Below, in pieces: positions 1-7,094 of a DNA stretch of 64,000 nucleotides. The DNA lies in the NCBI GenBank assembly GCA_029224465.1, contig JAQXUQ010000004.1, forward strand, positions 1 through 64,000. Reading direction: 5' to 3'. The first letter of the stretch is position 1. Each line of letters starts with the position of its first letter. Under the pieces are notes generated by a model. It was not told the origin of the DNA, did not search any database, and worked only from the letters and a program-made list of their open reading frames with translations. The translations under genes were made by a program, and so were the position numbers. Origin of the DNA: Bacillota bacterium (GTDB lineage: Bacteria; Bacillota; Clostridia; Lachnospirales; Lachnospiraceae).

Positions 1-1
1 T

Positions 2-253
2 GACAAGCCGGACGGCACTCTTGTCATTGAAATCTTTGATAACGGAATCGGGATGGATCAGGAGACTGCGGCTCATGTCTTTGACAAGTATTATCAGCAT
101 GATCCGTCCGGTGTTTCGTCCGGCAATGGTATCGGACTTGCGATTGTGCGGCGGATTGCGGAGCTGTATGGCGGGAGCGTCCGTGTCGAGTCGAAGCCCG
201 GGCAGGGCTCGGTGTTTACGGTGGAGCTGCCGGTGCGGGCGCGGGAGATGTAG
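2..253 (+). CDS. Sensor histidine kinase, C-terminal fragment (5' end outside window)
   Basis: The 83 visible residues are the end of a GHKL ATPase domain. A DNGIGM motif (N/G1 box) lies about residue 13-18 of the fragment, and GNGIGLAIV (G2 box) follows some 26 residues later. The end has the usual 'GG.v.veS.pG.Gs.F.v.LP' pattern that closes class I kinases. The protein would autophosphorylate on a histidine and pass the phosphate to a response regulator, which is probably encoded just upstream outside the window. The frame is open from base 2, so the real start is not visible and the signal sensed cannot be told. The family call is firm; specificity is unknown. Confidence 0.9.
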   Translation, partial: DKPDGTLVIEIFDNGIGMDQETAAHVFDKYYQHDPSGVSSGNGIGLAIVRRIAELYGGSVRVESKPGQGSVFTVELPVRAREM

Positions 254-310
254 AAGAGCAGCACCGGGCGGGCGCGGGTCGGCGGCGCGCCAGTGGACCT
301 TCTCTTTCCG

Positions 311-488
311 TTCAATACAATATCGCGTCGCCGGCTCATTCTGCATAGAAATTTAAAGACAAATTTCTAGTGCGGGCCGCCATTGCATAGAATTGCGGGA
401 TTTTAAGACAATACGGCCCGCACCATACAAATTTGCATAGATTTTCCAAGATGAAATTCATGGCAGAGGCGATATTGCAAGAATCGCC
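311..488. repeat. Dispersed palindromic element, subtype A, copy 1
   Basis: A 178-bp intergenic element nearly identical to the one at 10909-11086 (about nine differences by eye). The ends are inverted: TTCAATACAATATCGC on the left against GCGATATTGCAAGAA on the right. Nested arms follow: 342-355 against the AAATTCATGGCAGA block; AAATTTCTAG (361-370) against CCATACAAATTT; and a perfect stem GTGCGGGCCG (370-379) with CGGCCCGCAC (414-423). A fragment resembling the left end recurs at 524-545. It occupies most of the gene-free stretch 254-808. Function unknown. Confidence 0.85.
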
Positions 489-705
489 GGCCGCGCGCCG
501 CCCGCCCCCGCGCCCCGGCAGCATTCAATGCAATACCGCGTCGCCGCTGCGCTGCCTACCGCGCCGCGCCCTACCCCGCAGAGAATGTATAACATCCGCT
601 GATTATTCGCAAAATCTGTAAAATCTTTGTCCTCTCTTGCTGATATCATGGAAACGTAAAGTGCGGCGGCAGAAAGTGTATGCCGCGGCTAAGTGATGAC
701 ACAGG

Positions 706-773
706 TGCGCTGCGGCAGGAAGCCCTGCCGCAGCGCAGTGACCACGTAAAAGAGGAGATATACCTCTTCGTGG
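706..773 (+). promoter_or_regulatory. Two consecutive hairpins in the leader of the GH31/TRAP operon
   Basis: Hairpin 1 has a perfect 14-bp stem, TGCGCTGCGGCAGG (706-719) with its complement at 724-737 and an AAGC loop. Hairpin 2 pairs CCACG (742-746) plus AAGAGG (750-755) with CCTCTTCGTGG (763-773), leaving a short bulge. Neither has a U-tract, so they look like mRNA-stability or translation-control structures rather than terminators. They end 35 bases before the chosen start codon of the first GH31 gene. Confidence 0.6.
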
Positions 774-808
774 AGACGAAAATCTTCTTAAATACAAGGA
801 GGACCTCA

Positions 809-3346
809 ATGAAAGTTTGCTATCGCGCGGGAGCAGTAACGCAGAACAACGGCATAGCACACATCCAGACCAATGCGGTGGAAATCCGTGTGCTTTTTCT
901 GACAGACGACATTGTCCGGATCCGTGCCGGATTTGACGGAGACTGGGACGAGGCTTCTTACAGCCTTGCCATGACGGCATGGGATTCCAGAACCGATGAG
1001 CTTCTGAAAGACTACAGAAAGAGAGTGGAACTCTCGCCTTTATCGGTTACAGACGGCGAGGACCGCGCGGTTATTCAGGGAAGACGGCTCAAGGTTGTCG
1101 TCGAGAAAAATCCGATGCGCCTTCTGGTCTTCGATCAGGACGGATCGCTCCTGCACGCGGACATTCCAGATCTCGCTTACCGGCAGGATTCGAACGGCAG
1201 AAGAATTCACAGCTGTCAGATCGAGGCGGATGACTGCTTCTATGGCTTTGGCGAAAAGTCCGGAGAAATCAACAAAGCAGAAAAGTTCATGAACATGGCG
1301 CCCGGCGATGCGATGGGATATAACCCGAAGGAAACGGACTCGCTGTACAAGCATATCCCGTTCTATATCCGCCTGAACCGGACATCCAGACAGGCGGTCG
1401 GTTATTTCTACCACTGTACAGCCGAATGCGACTTCAACATGGGCAGGGAGAAGAGAAACTACTGGCACCGCTACGCGAGCTTCCGCGCGGATGCCGGAGA
1501 TATCGACCTGTTCCTGATCGCCGGACCTTCCATGAAAGACGTCATCCGGAGATATACGGATCTGACGGGCAAGTCTGTTCTGCTCCCCAAGGCGGCGCTC
1601 GGCTATCTTGGCAGCTCGATGTACTATCCGGAACTGCCCAAGGACAGCGACGACGCGGTGCTTGCGTTCATTGACACGACAAAAGAAGAGGGAATCCCGG
1701 TTGACGGATTCCAGCTTTCATCCGGCTACTGCGCGGTTGAGACCGGGCAGGGCATCAAACGCTGCTCTTTCACCTGGAATTACACAAGATTCAAGGATCC
1801 TGCGTCGTGGTTTGCGGCGATGAAAGAGCGCGGCATCACCGTTTCACCGAACATCAAGCCCGGCATGCTTTTAGTGCATCCGCTGCTTGAAGAAATGAAA
1901 GCGAAAGACATGTTCATTAAGGCATCCGACGACAACCCCTGCGAAGAGGAACCTGCAAAGGGACTCGGCATCGGCACGTGGTGGGGCGGCCCCGGTGTTT
2001 TTGTGGACTTTACGAAGCCTTCCACGAGAAAATACTGGAAAGAATACATCACCGAACATCTTCTGAAATACGGCTGCGAGTCCATCTGGAACGACAACTG
2101 CGAATATGACAGCTGTGTTGATAAGGATGAGAAGGTTTGTTTTGAAGGGAAAGGCGGGACAATCGGTAACCTCAAGCCGGTCATGAGCAACATCATGTGC
2201 CAGCTCTCGAACGAGGCGATCGAAGAGTACAATCCGCAGGTCCGGCCGTTCTCGGTATGCCGCTCCGGACACGCCGGGATCCAGCGTTACGCGCAGGTAT
2301 GGACCGGCGATAACCTGACCTGCTGGGAAGCGCTGAAATACAATATTGCGACGATGCTGGGTATGGGACTTTCGGGCGTTGCGAACATCGGCTCCGACGT
2401 GGGCGGCTTCTATGGGCCGGCGCCTGAAGAAGAGCTGTTTGTCAGATGGGTGCAGAACGGGATTTTCATGCCCCGGTTCTCGATCCATTCGACGAATACG
2501 GACAACACGGTCACCGAGCCGTGGATGTACAGTAATCAGAAGCAGACAATCCGCGACGCGATTTCGTTCCGCTACCGCCTGAGTCCGTACCTGTATTCGC
2601 TGGAGTACCGCGCACATACGAGCGGCCTGCCGATCATGGAAGCGATGTTCCTCGCATTCCAGAACGACCCCGCAACGTATGACGAAGGTGTGGATTTCAT
2701 GCTCGGCGACAATCTTCTTGTCGCGAACGTGGTTGAAAAGGGCGCGAAGACACGTACGGTCCGCTTCCCTGTGCCGCAAAACAGTGCGGAACGCTTCTAC
2801 AACTTCTACACGAGAGAGCCGTATCAGCCCGGGGAAACCGTGGAGTTTCCGGTAGATATCACCAGCATTCCGCTGTTTGTTAAGAGCGGCGCAATTATTC
2901 CGATGTCGGAAAATCAGCTGATGAACCTGAAGACCGAAAAGGTGAGGGCGCTGCACATTCTGATGGCGCCGGATGTGGATTCCTCGTTTACGATGTACGA
3001 AGACGATGGCGTGTCGAATGCTTATGAGGACGGTGTTTTCCGCAAAACAGAAATCTCCGTCACAGCCGGCACCAGGACGGTCATCTCCTTCCGCTCCGAA
3101 GGAAGCTATGCGTCAACCGTGGAGAAGATTCATCTGGATGCGGTCCACAGAGAAAAAGCTCCTTTCTACGTGCAGATTGACGGACAGGAAATTCCGCATT
3201 TCCTGCACAGAAGAAAGTTTGAGGAAGCAGAGTGCGGCTGGTATTACAGCCAGCGGCTGAAATCCGTCGAAATTGTCTACCCGAATTCGAAGAAGGATCA
3301 TGAGGTACTGATTTCGTTCGAGCAGTTTGATTTAATAGGAATGTAA
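809..3346 (+). CDS. Glycoside hydrolase family 31 (alpha-glucosidase/alpha-xylosidase type), copy 1
   Basis: This 845-residue protein is a retaining alpha-glycosidase of family GH31. The catalytic core shows the nucleophile region IWNDNCEYD (Asp429) and the acid/base region RSGHAGIQRY...VWTGDN (Asp501). The 72-residue gap between them suits the family. The N-terminal beta-sandwich domain contains FYGFGEKSG, and the C-terminal part carries beta domains including MYEDDG. The frame stays open 43 codons further up, but the ATG used here follows AAGGAGG at a proper distance. No signal peptide is seen, so it should act in the cytoplasm on imported glycosides. It heads a cluster with a TRAP carrier and a second GH31. 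TRAP carriers usually move acids, so an acidic disaccharide substrate is an inference; plain alpha-glucosides or xylosides are possible. Confidence 0.9.
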   Translation: MKVCYRAGAVTQNNGIAHIQTNAVEIRVLFLTDDIVRIRAGFDGDWDEASYSLAMTAWDSRTDELLKDYRKRVELSPLSVTDGEDRAVIQGRRLKVVVEKNPMRLLVFDQDGSLLHADIPDLAYRQDSNGRRIHSCQIEADDCFYGFGEKSGEINKAEKFMNMAPGDAMGYNPKETDSLYKHIPFYIRLNRTSRQAVGYFYHCTAECDFNMGREKRNYWHRYASFRADAGDIDLFLIAGPSMKDVIRRYTDLTGKSVLLPKAALGYLGSSMYYPELPKDSDDAVLAFIDTTKEEGIPVDGFQLSSGYCAVETGQGIKRCSFTWNYTRFKDPASWFAAMKERGITVSPNIKPGMLLVHPLLEEMKAKDMFIKASDDNPCEEEPAKGLGIGTWWGGPGVFVDFTKPSTRKYWKEYITEHLLKYGCESIWNDNCEYDSCVDKDEKVCFEGKGGTIGNLKPVMSNIMCQLSNEAIEEYNPQVRPFSVCRSGHAGIQRYAQVWTGDNLTCWEALKYNIATMLGMGLSGVANIGSDVGGFYGPAPEEELFVRWVQNGIFMPRFSIHSTNTDNTVTEPWMYSNQKQTIRDAISFRYRLSPYLYSLEYRAHTSGLPIMEAMFLAFQNDPATYDEGVDFMLGDNLLVANVVEKGAKTRTVRFPVPQNSAERFYNFYTREPYQPGETVEFPVDITSIPLFVKSGAIIPMSENQLMNLKTEKVRALHILMAPDVDSSFTMYEDDGVSNAYEDGVFRKTEISVTAGTRTVISFRSEGSYASTVEKIHLDAVHREKAPFYVQIDGQEIPHFLHRRKFEEAECGWYYSQRLKSVEIVYPNSKKDHEVLISFEQFDLIGM

Positions 3347-3355
3347 AGATAGCGG

Positions 3356-3378
3356 GCGCCGGCGGAAGCCGGCGCTTT
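3356..3378 (+). terminator. GC-rich hairpin after GH31 copy 1
   Basis: A perfect 8-bp stem GCGCCGGC / GCCGGCGC with GGAA loop is followed by only TTT, so it is probably a partial terminator or mRNA end-stabiliser between the GH31 gene and the next gene. Confidence 0.55.
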
Positions 3379-3560
3379 ACTTGTGTCCGCCCCGCGCAGC
3401 CGCGCGGGCCTCACAGCAAGATATGTATAAAAATCGCCCATCAAGAGCTGAAAATGTAAAGCCTTGCACAACGCCGCAGTGTAAAATGCTTGCATAAAGA
3501 AATGAATTTTCGATTAATTTCCTTAAAAAGAAATAAATTATGTGATTAAAAGGAGCCAAG

Positions 3561-4112
3561 TTGAACAAAGTCAGGTATTCCTGCAGCATTCAGCATACCC
3601 CGCATACAATTCAGGTTATGTTTTGCACGCAATATGACCAGTACCGGAAGAAACAGGAGTTTGCAATTGTCGCGGCAGGGATTGCGCTGGTGGCACTGGC
3701 GGTTTTGCTGCCTGTGCCGAAAGTCCTGCGGATTCTGCTGCTTGCGGCGGGCGGCTGGGTCATTGTCAGCCGTAACTTTCCCGCGGTAATGCGGGCTTCG
3801 GACACTGTGGAAGCAAGAACGAAGTCCGGCATGCAGCTCCCTGCTTACCGGTACGAATTCTATGACGATCATCTGCGGCTGTCCGGCGAAGGCAGCATGG
3901 CAATTCCGTATGAGAGCATCGGGCGGCTGGTGGAGGACAAGAAATATTACTATCTGTTTACCGGGCCGGACACAGTCATGATGCTGGACCGCAGTACGAT
4001 CGGAAGCGGACAGGAGGAATTCCGGAAGTTTTTGCAGGAAAAGACCGGAAAAGAATTCAGAAGAGCAAGAAATCTCTTGCTGACAACGCTGCGGGATCTG
4101 CTTGGGCAGTAG
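3561..4112 (+). CDS. YcxB-like small membrane protein
   Basis: A 183-residue protein starting at TTG just after AAAAGGAGCC. Residues about 33-72 form one or two hydrophobic membrane segments. The C-terminal half has the pattern of the YcxB-like domain: YRYEFYDDHLRL, then AIPYESIGRLVEDKKYYYLF, and a GQEEFRKFLQEK tail. The family has no established function. It sits between the first GH31 gene and the TRAP genes on the same strand, with a hairpin on each side, so co-transcription is possible but not certain. It may be a bystander rather than part of the sugar pathway. Confidence 0.7.
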   Translation: MNKVRYSCSIQHTPHTIQVMFCTQYDQYRKKQEFAIVAAGIALVALAVLLPVPKVLRILLLAAGGWVIVSRNFPAVMRASDTVEARTKSGMQLPAYRYEFYDDHLRLSGEGSMAIPYESIGRLVEDKKYYYLFTGPDTVMMLDRSTIGSGQEEFRKFLQEKTGKEFRRARNLLLTTLRDLLGQ

Positions 4113-4140
4113 CGCGGGGCGCACCCTATAAACGACAGTA

Positions 4141-4161
4141 ACCTGATGCCGGAAATCAGGT
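4141..4161 (+). promoter_or_regulatory. Small hairpin before dctP
   Basis: ACCTGAT / ATCAGGT with a 7-base loop lies 25 bases before the dctP start and just before its AAGGAGG. It may affect mRNA stability or translation; no U-tract follows. Confidence 0.35.
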
Positions 4162-4186
4162 GAGGTAAATACAAGGAGGATAATAT

Positions 4187-5212
4187 ATGAGACGATTCCA
4201 AATGGCGGCGCTCGCCATTGTAAGCGCCGCGATCGTTGGCCTGACCGGATGCGCGAACGCCACGCCTTCCGTCAACGCAAACGGTGAGAAAATCACCAAA
4301 CTGAAAATCGGTCATAACCTGGCCGAGGACCACGCGGTCAACATCGCGATCGAAGGAATGGCGGATGAAATCAAGAAAACATCCGGTGACACCGTGGAAA
4401 TGCAGATTTACCCGAACGGCATCCTGGGCTCCGAAACCGATATGATTCTGCAGATTCAGGCCGGCGCTCTGGACATGGCAAAGGTTTCCGCTTCGACGCT
4501 GGGCAACTTCAGCAGCGAGTTCAACGCGTTTTCGGTGCCGTATGTTTTTGACGACAGGGATCACTTCTACAAGTTCATGGATTCCGATGCGGCGAAGGAA
4601 GTTTTCCAGTCCACAAGAGATCAGGGATTCATCGCGCTGACCTGGCTCGATTCAGGCGCGCGCTCTTTCTACACGGCCAAGAGAGCGATCCGCGAGCCTT
4701 CCGACCTCAAAGGCCTCAAGATCCGTACAATGGATTCCAAGATGGCCATTGAAATGATGAAGGACCTCGGCGGCTCCGCAACGGTTATGGGTTACTCCGA
4801 TATCTACACGGGCCTGCAGCAGGGCGTCATCGACGGCGCGGAAAACAACATTACCGCCCTTCGTGACCACGGCGAAGTAAGCAAGTATTACTGCTACGAT
4901 GAGCACACAAGAATTCCGGATATTGTGATCATCTCGACAAAGGTATGGGACAGCCTGACACCTGAGCAGCAGGAGGAGCTGCAGACCGCCGCGAACAACA
5001 TGACCGAGAAGTACAAGAAGTCCTGGGCGGATTTCGAGGCACAGGTCAAGCAGGACGCAGAGTCCAAGTTCCATGTTACGTTCGTGGAAGACGTCGACAA
5101 GGCAGCGTTCCAGAAGGCATGCCAGCCGATCTACGACGAACTCAAGACTTCGGATCCTGACTGCTACAAGGTTGTGGAAGCCATCCGCGGGATGGCAGAC
5201 AGCGCGTCCTAA
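4187..5212 (+). CDS. dctP: TRAP transporter substrate-binding lipoprotein (DctP family), system 1
   Basis: A 341-residue extracytoplasmic binding protein. It has a short signal peptide ending in lipobox LTGC (Cys22), so it should be lipid-anchored outside the membrane. The DctP family pattern is clear: 'LKIGHNLAEDHAVNIA' near the N-terminus, YPNGILGSETDMILQIQAG, the ligand-binding segment DLKGLKIRTMDSKMAIEM with Arg, and the GYSDIYTGLQQGVIDGAENN block. The binding protein captures the solute and hands it to DctQM. The family mostly binds carboxylates such as uronates or aldonates through the conserved Arg. It starts after AAGGAGG and is followed 11 bases later by dctQ. The flanking GH31 genes suggest a sugar-acid-containing ligand. 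Confidence 0.93.
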   Translation: MRRFQMAALAIVSAAIVGLTGCANATPSVNANGEKITKLKIGHNLAEDHAVNIAIEGMADEIKKTSGDTVEMQIYPNGILGSETDMILQIQAGALDMAKVSASTLGNFSSEFNAFSVPYVFDDRDHFYKFMDSDAAKEVFQSTRDQGFIALTWLDSGARSFYTAKRAIREPSDLKGLKIRTMDSKMAIEMMKDLGGSATVMGYSDIYTGLQQGVIDGAENNITALRDHGEVSKYYCYDEHTRIPDIVIISTKVWDSLTPEQQEELQTAANNMTEKYKKSWADFEAQVKQDAESKFHVTFVEDVDKAAFQKACQPIYDELKTSDPDCYKVVEAIRGMADSAS

Positions 5213-5223
5213 GGAGGAACAGC

Positions 5224-5724
5224 ATGAAAAAGGTAAATAAAATGATCGACGGCGTGATGCGTTTCCTGATGGCAGTGTCCATGTTCGCGCTGATCGCAGG
5301 CGGTTTCTGGCAGATCTTCACCAGATGGATTCTGAAAAATCCCTCGACATTCACGGATGAATTCCTGCGCTATGTCCTGATCTGGGCTTCGATGATCGGC
5401 TCGGCATATTGCTTTTACACCGATCAGCATCTGGCGCTGGACCTTTTAAAGAGCAAAACACACGGCTCCTTCAAACTCATCCTGAACATCTTCATTGAAG
5501 GCTGCGTTATGTTTTTCGTAATTTATGTCTTCATTCACGGCGGCATGATGCTTTCGAAATACAGCACAAACGCTTCTTCCGTTATGCACATCCCGTTCAA
5601 GGTGCTGTACGCGATTCTTCCGGCATCGGGCATCATGATCGTTGCGGCAAGAGTGCTCAAGTACGTGGAATACCTGCTGGACTACCGCAGCGCAAAAGCT
5701 GAAAAGGAGGGAGCAAAGAAATGA
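5224..5724 (+). CDS. dctQ: TRAP transporter small membrane subunit (DctQ family), system 1
   Basis: A 166-residue protein with four predicted membrane helices (about residues 14-34, 50-66, 86-108 and 123-143). It shows the DctQ signature: an Arg after helix 1 (TRWILKNP) and FTDEFLRYVLIWASMIGSAY. It forms the membrane complex with DctM. The gene follows dctP after AAGGAGGAACAGC and overlaps dctM by 4 bases (ATGA), which indicates translational coupling. Confidence 0.92.
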   Translation: MKKVNKMIDGVMRFLMAVSMFALIAGGFWQIFTRWILKNPSTFTDEFLRYVLIWASMIGSAYCFYTDQHLALDLLKSKTHGSFKLILNIFIEGCVMFFVIYVFIHGGMMLSKYSTNASSVMHIPFKVLYAILPASGIMIVAARVLKYVEYLLDYRSAKAEKEGAKK

Positions 5725-7034
5725 TTGGTCAGTCTATCGCGATCCTGTTCGGATCCTTTTTCGTCCTTTTGTTCGCGGGCGTGCCGATCTCGGTCGGTAT
5801 CGGCATTGCTTCGATCATTACAGGCTGCTTCTTCATTCCGGCCGACATTTTCTCGATTATTGCAGCGCAGAGATGTTTTTCCGGAATTGATTCCTTCTCC
5901 CTGCTTGCCCTTCCGTTCTTTATGATGGGCGGCAACATCATGAACAAAGGCGGTATCGCCAAGAGACTTGTCAGACTCGCAAGACTTGTTGTCGGCAAGG
6001 TCCCCGGATATCTGGCGGCGACCAATGTTCTCGCGAATATGTTCTTCGGCGCGATTTCCGGTTCGTCCGTTGCCGCGACTTCGGCCATGGGCTCCATCAT
6101 GAGCCCTCTTGAAAAAGAGGAAGGCTATGATCCGAACTACTCCGCGGCAGTCAATATCTGCTCGGCGCCGACCGGGATCCTGATTCCTCCGTCAGGTCCG
6201 CTTATCCTGTATTCGATCACGGCAGGCGGCGTTTCCGTCGCGGCTCTGTTCATGGGCGGATATTTCACGGGTGCGATTCTGGGTATCGCCGTTCTGATCG
6301 TGACGATTATCCTTGCAAAAAAGAAAGGTTACACGGCATCTCAGATCGAAGAGAAGGATCCTGCCGGGAAGATTCTTGCGGATTCGATTCCGTCTCTGCT
6401 CGCGGTCATCATCGTCATGGTCGGTATTCTTGCCGGCTGGTTCACAGCGACCGAGGCAGGCGTTGTCTGCATCCTGTACTGCACGATCCTTGCGATCTGC
6501 TACCGTGAAATCACTTTCCGTGACTACTACGACATGCTCGCGGACACCATGGTCAGTTCCTCGACCATCCTGTTCCTGATTTCGGCATCCACGATCATGT
6601 CCTACGTTATGTCCTTCACGGGCATTCCCGGAGCAATCTCGAATGCTTTGATGAGCGTTTCCAGCAACCGCTACGTCATTCTCCTGATCATGAACGTATT
6701 CCTTCTGGTCATGGGCATGTTCCTGGACCTGACACCCGCGGTTCTGATTTTCACACCGATCTTCCTGCCGATCGCGACCTCTGTCGGCATGGATCCGGTC
6801 CACTTCGGTCTGATGCTGATCATGAACCTCGGCATCGGCTCCGTAACGCCGCCGGTAGGTTCCTGCCTGTTCGTCGGCTGCGGTATCGCGCATACAAAGA
6901 TCGAGGGTGTTACCCCGTACATCGTGAAGATCTTCTTTGCCATGGTGGCAGCGCTGTTCGCTGTTACCTTCATCCCGGCAATCCCGATGATCATCCCGTA
7001 CCTGCTCGGTCTGGTAGACAAATTCTGGTGGTAA
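5721..7034 (+). CDS. dctM: TRAP transporter large permease (DctM family), system 1
   Basis: A 437-residue polytopic permease of the usual length. Family blocks are visible: FSLLALPFFMMGGNIMNKGG, ANMFFGAISGSSVAATSAMG, PTGILIPPSGPLILYS, and near the C-terminus NLGIGSVTPPVGSCLFVG. DctM couples solute import to an ion gradient, usually Na+. The gene overlaps dctQ by 4 bases and is followed by a strong intrinsic terminator, so dctPQM is a unit with reduced read-through into the second GH31 gene. Confidence 0.94.
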   Translation: MIGQSIAILFGSFFVLLFAGVPISVGIGIASIITGCFFIPADIFSIIAAQRCFSGIDSFSLLALPFFMMGGNIMNKGGIAKRLVRLARLVVGKVPGYLAATNVLANMFFGAISGSSVAATSAMGSIMSPLEKEEGYDPNYSAAVNICSAPTGILIPPSGPLILYSITAGGVSVAALFMGGYFTGAILGIAVLIVTIILAKKKGYTASQIEEKDPAGKILADSIPSLLAVIIVMVGILAGWFTATEAGVVCILYCTILAICYREITFRDYYDMLADTMVSSSTILFLISASTIMSYVMSFTGIPGAISNALMSVSSNRYVILLIMNVFLLVMGMFLDLTPAVLIFTPIFLPIATSVGMDPVHFGLMLIMNLGIGSVTPPVGSCLFVGCGIAHTKIEGVTPYIVKIFFAMVAALFAVTFIPAIPMIIPYLLGLVDKFWW

Positions 7035-7044
7035 ATTACCGCAT

Positions 7045-7077
7045 GGGGCAGCGCCGCAAGGCCTGCCCCGTTTTTTT
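7045..7077 (+). terminator. Intrinsic terminator after dctM (likely partial)
   Basis: The stem GGGGCAG / CTGCCCC with an internal GC-rich loop is followed by seven T. It lies 18 bases before the next start codon and abuts that gene's ribosome site, so it would attenuate rather than separate the next gene. Confidence 0.8.
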
Positions 7078-7094
7078 ATAAGGAGAAGTTCATC

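Noticed and set aside
336-524. Open frame on the reverse strand across repeat copy 1, matching one at 10910-11206
   Set aside because: The two peptides are alike only because the DNA repeats are nearly identical. No ribosome site and the palindromic structure explain the sequence better than a protein.
680-808. N-terminal extension of the first GH31 gene (43 codons)
   Set aside because: It would cover the leader hairpins. The ATG at 809 follows AAGGAGG.
1871-2956. Long reverse-strand open frame (361 codons) opposite GH31 copy 1
   Set aside because: It is a shadow of the real gene, produced by its codon use. It has no family features and the + strand carries catalytic motifs.
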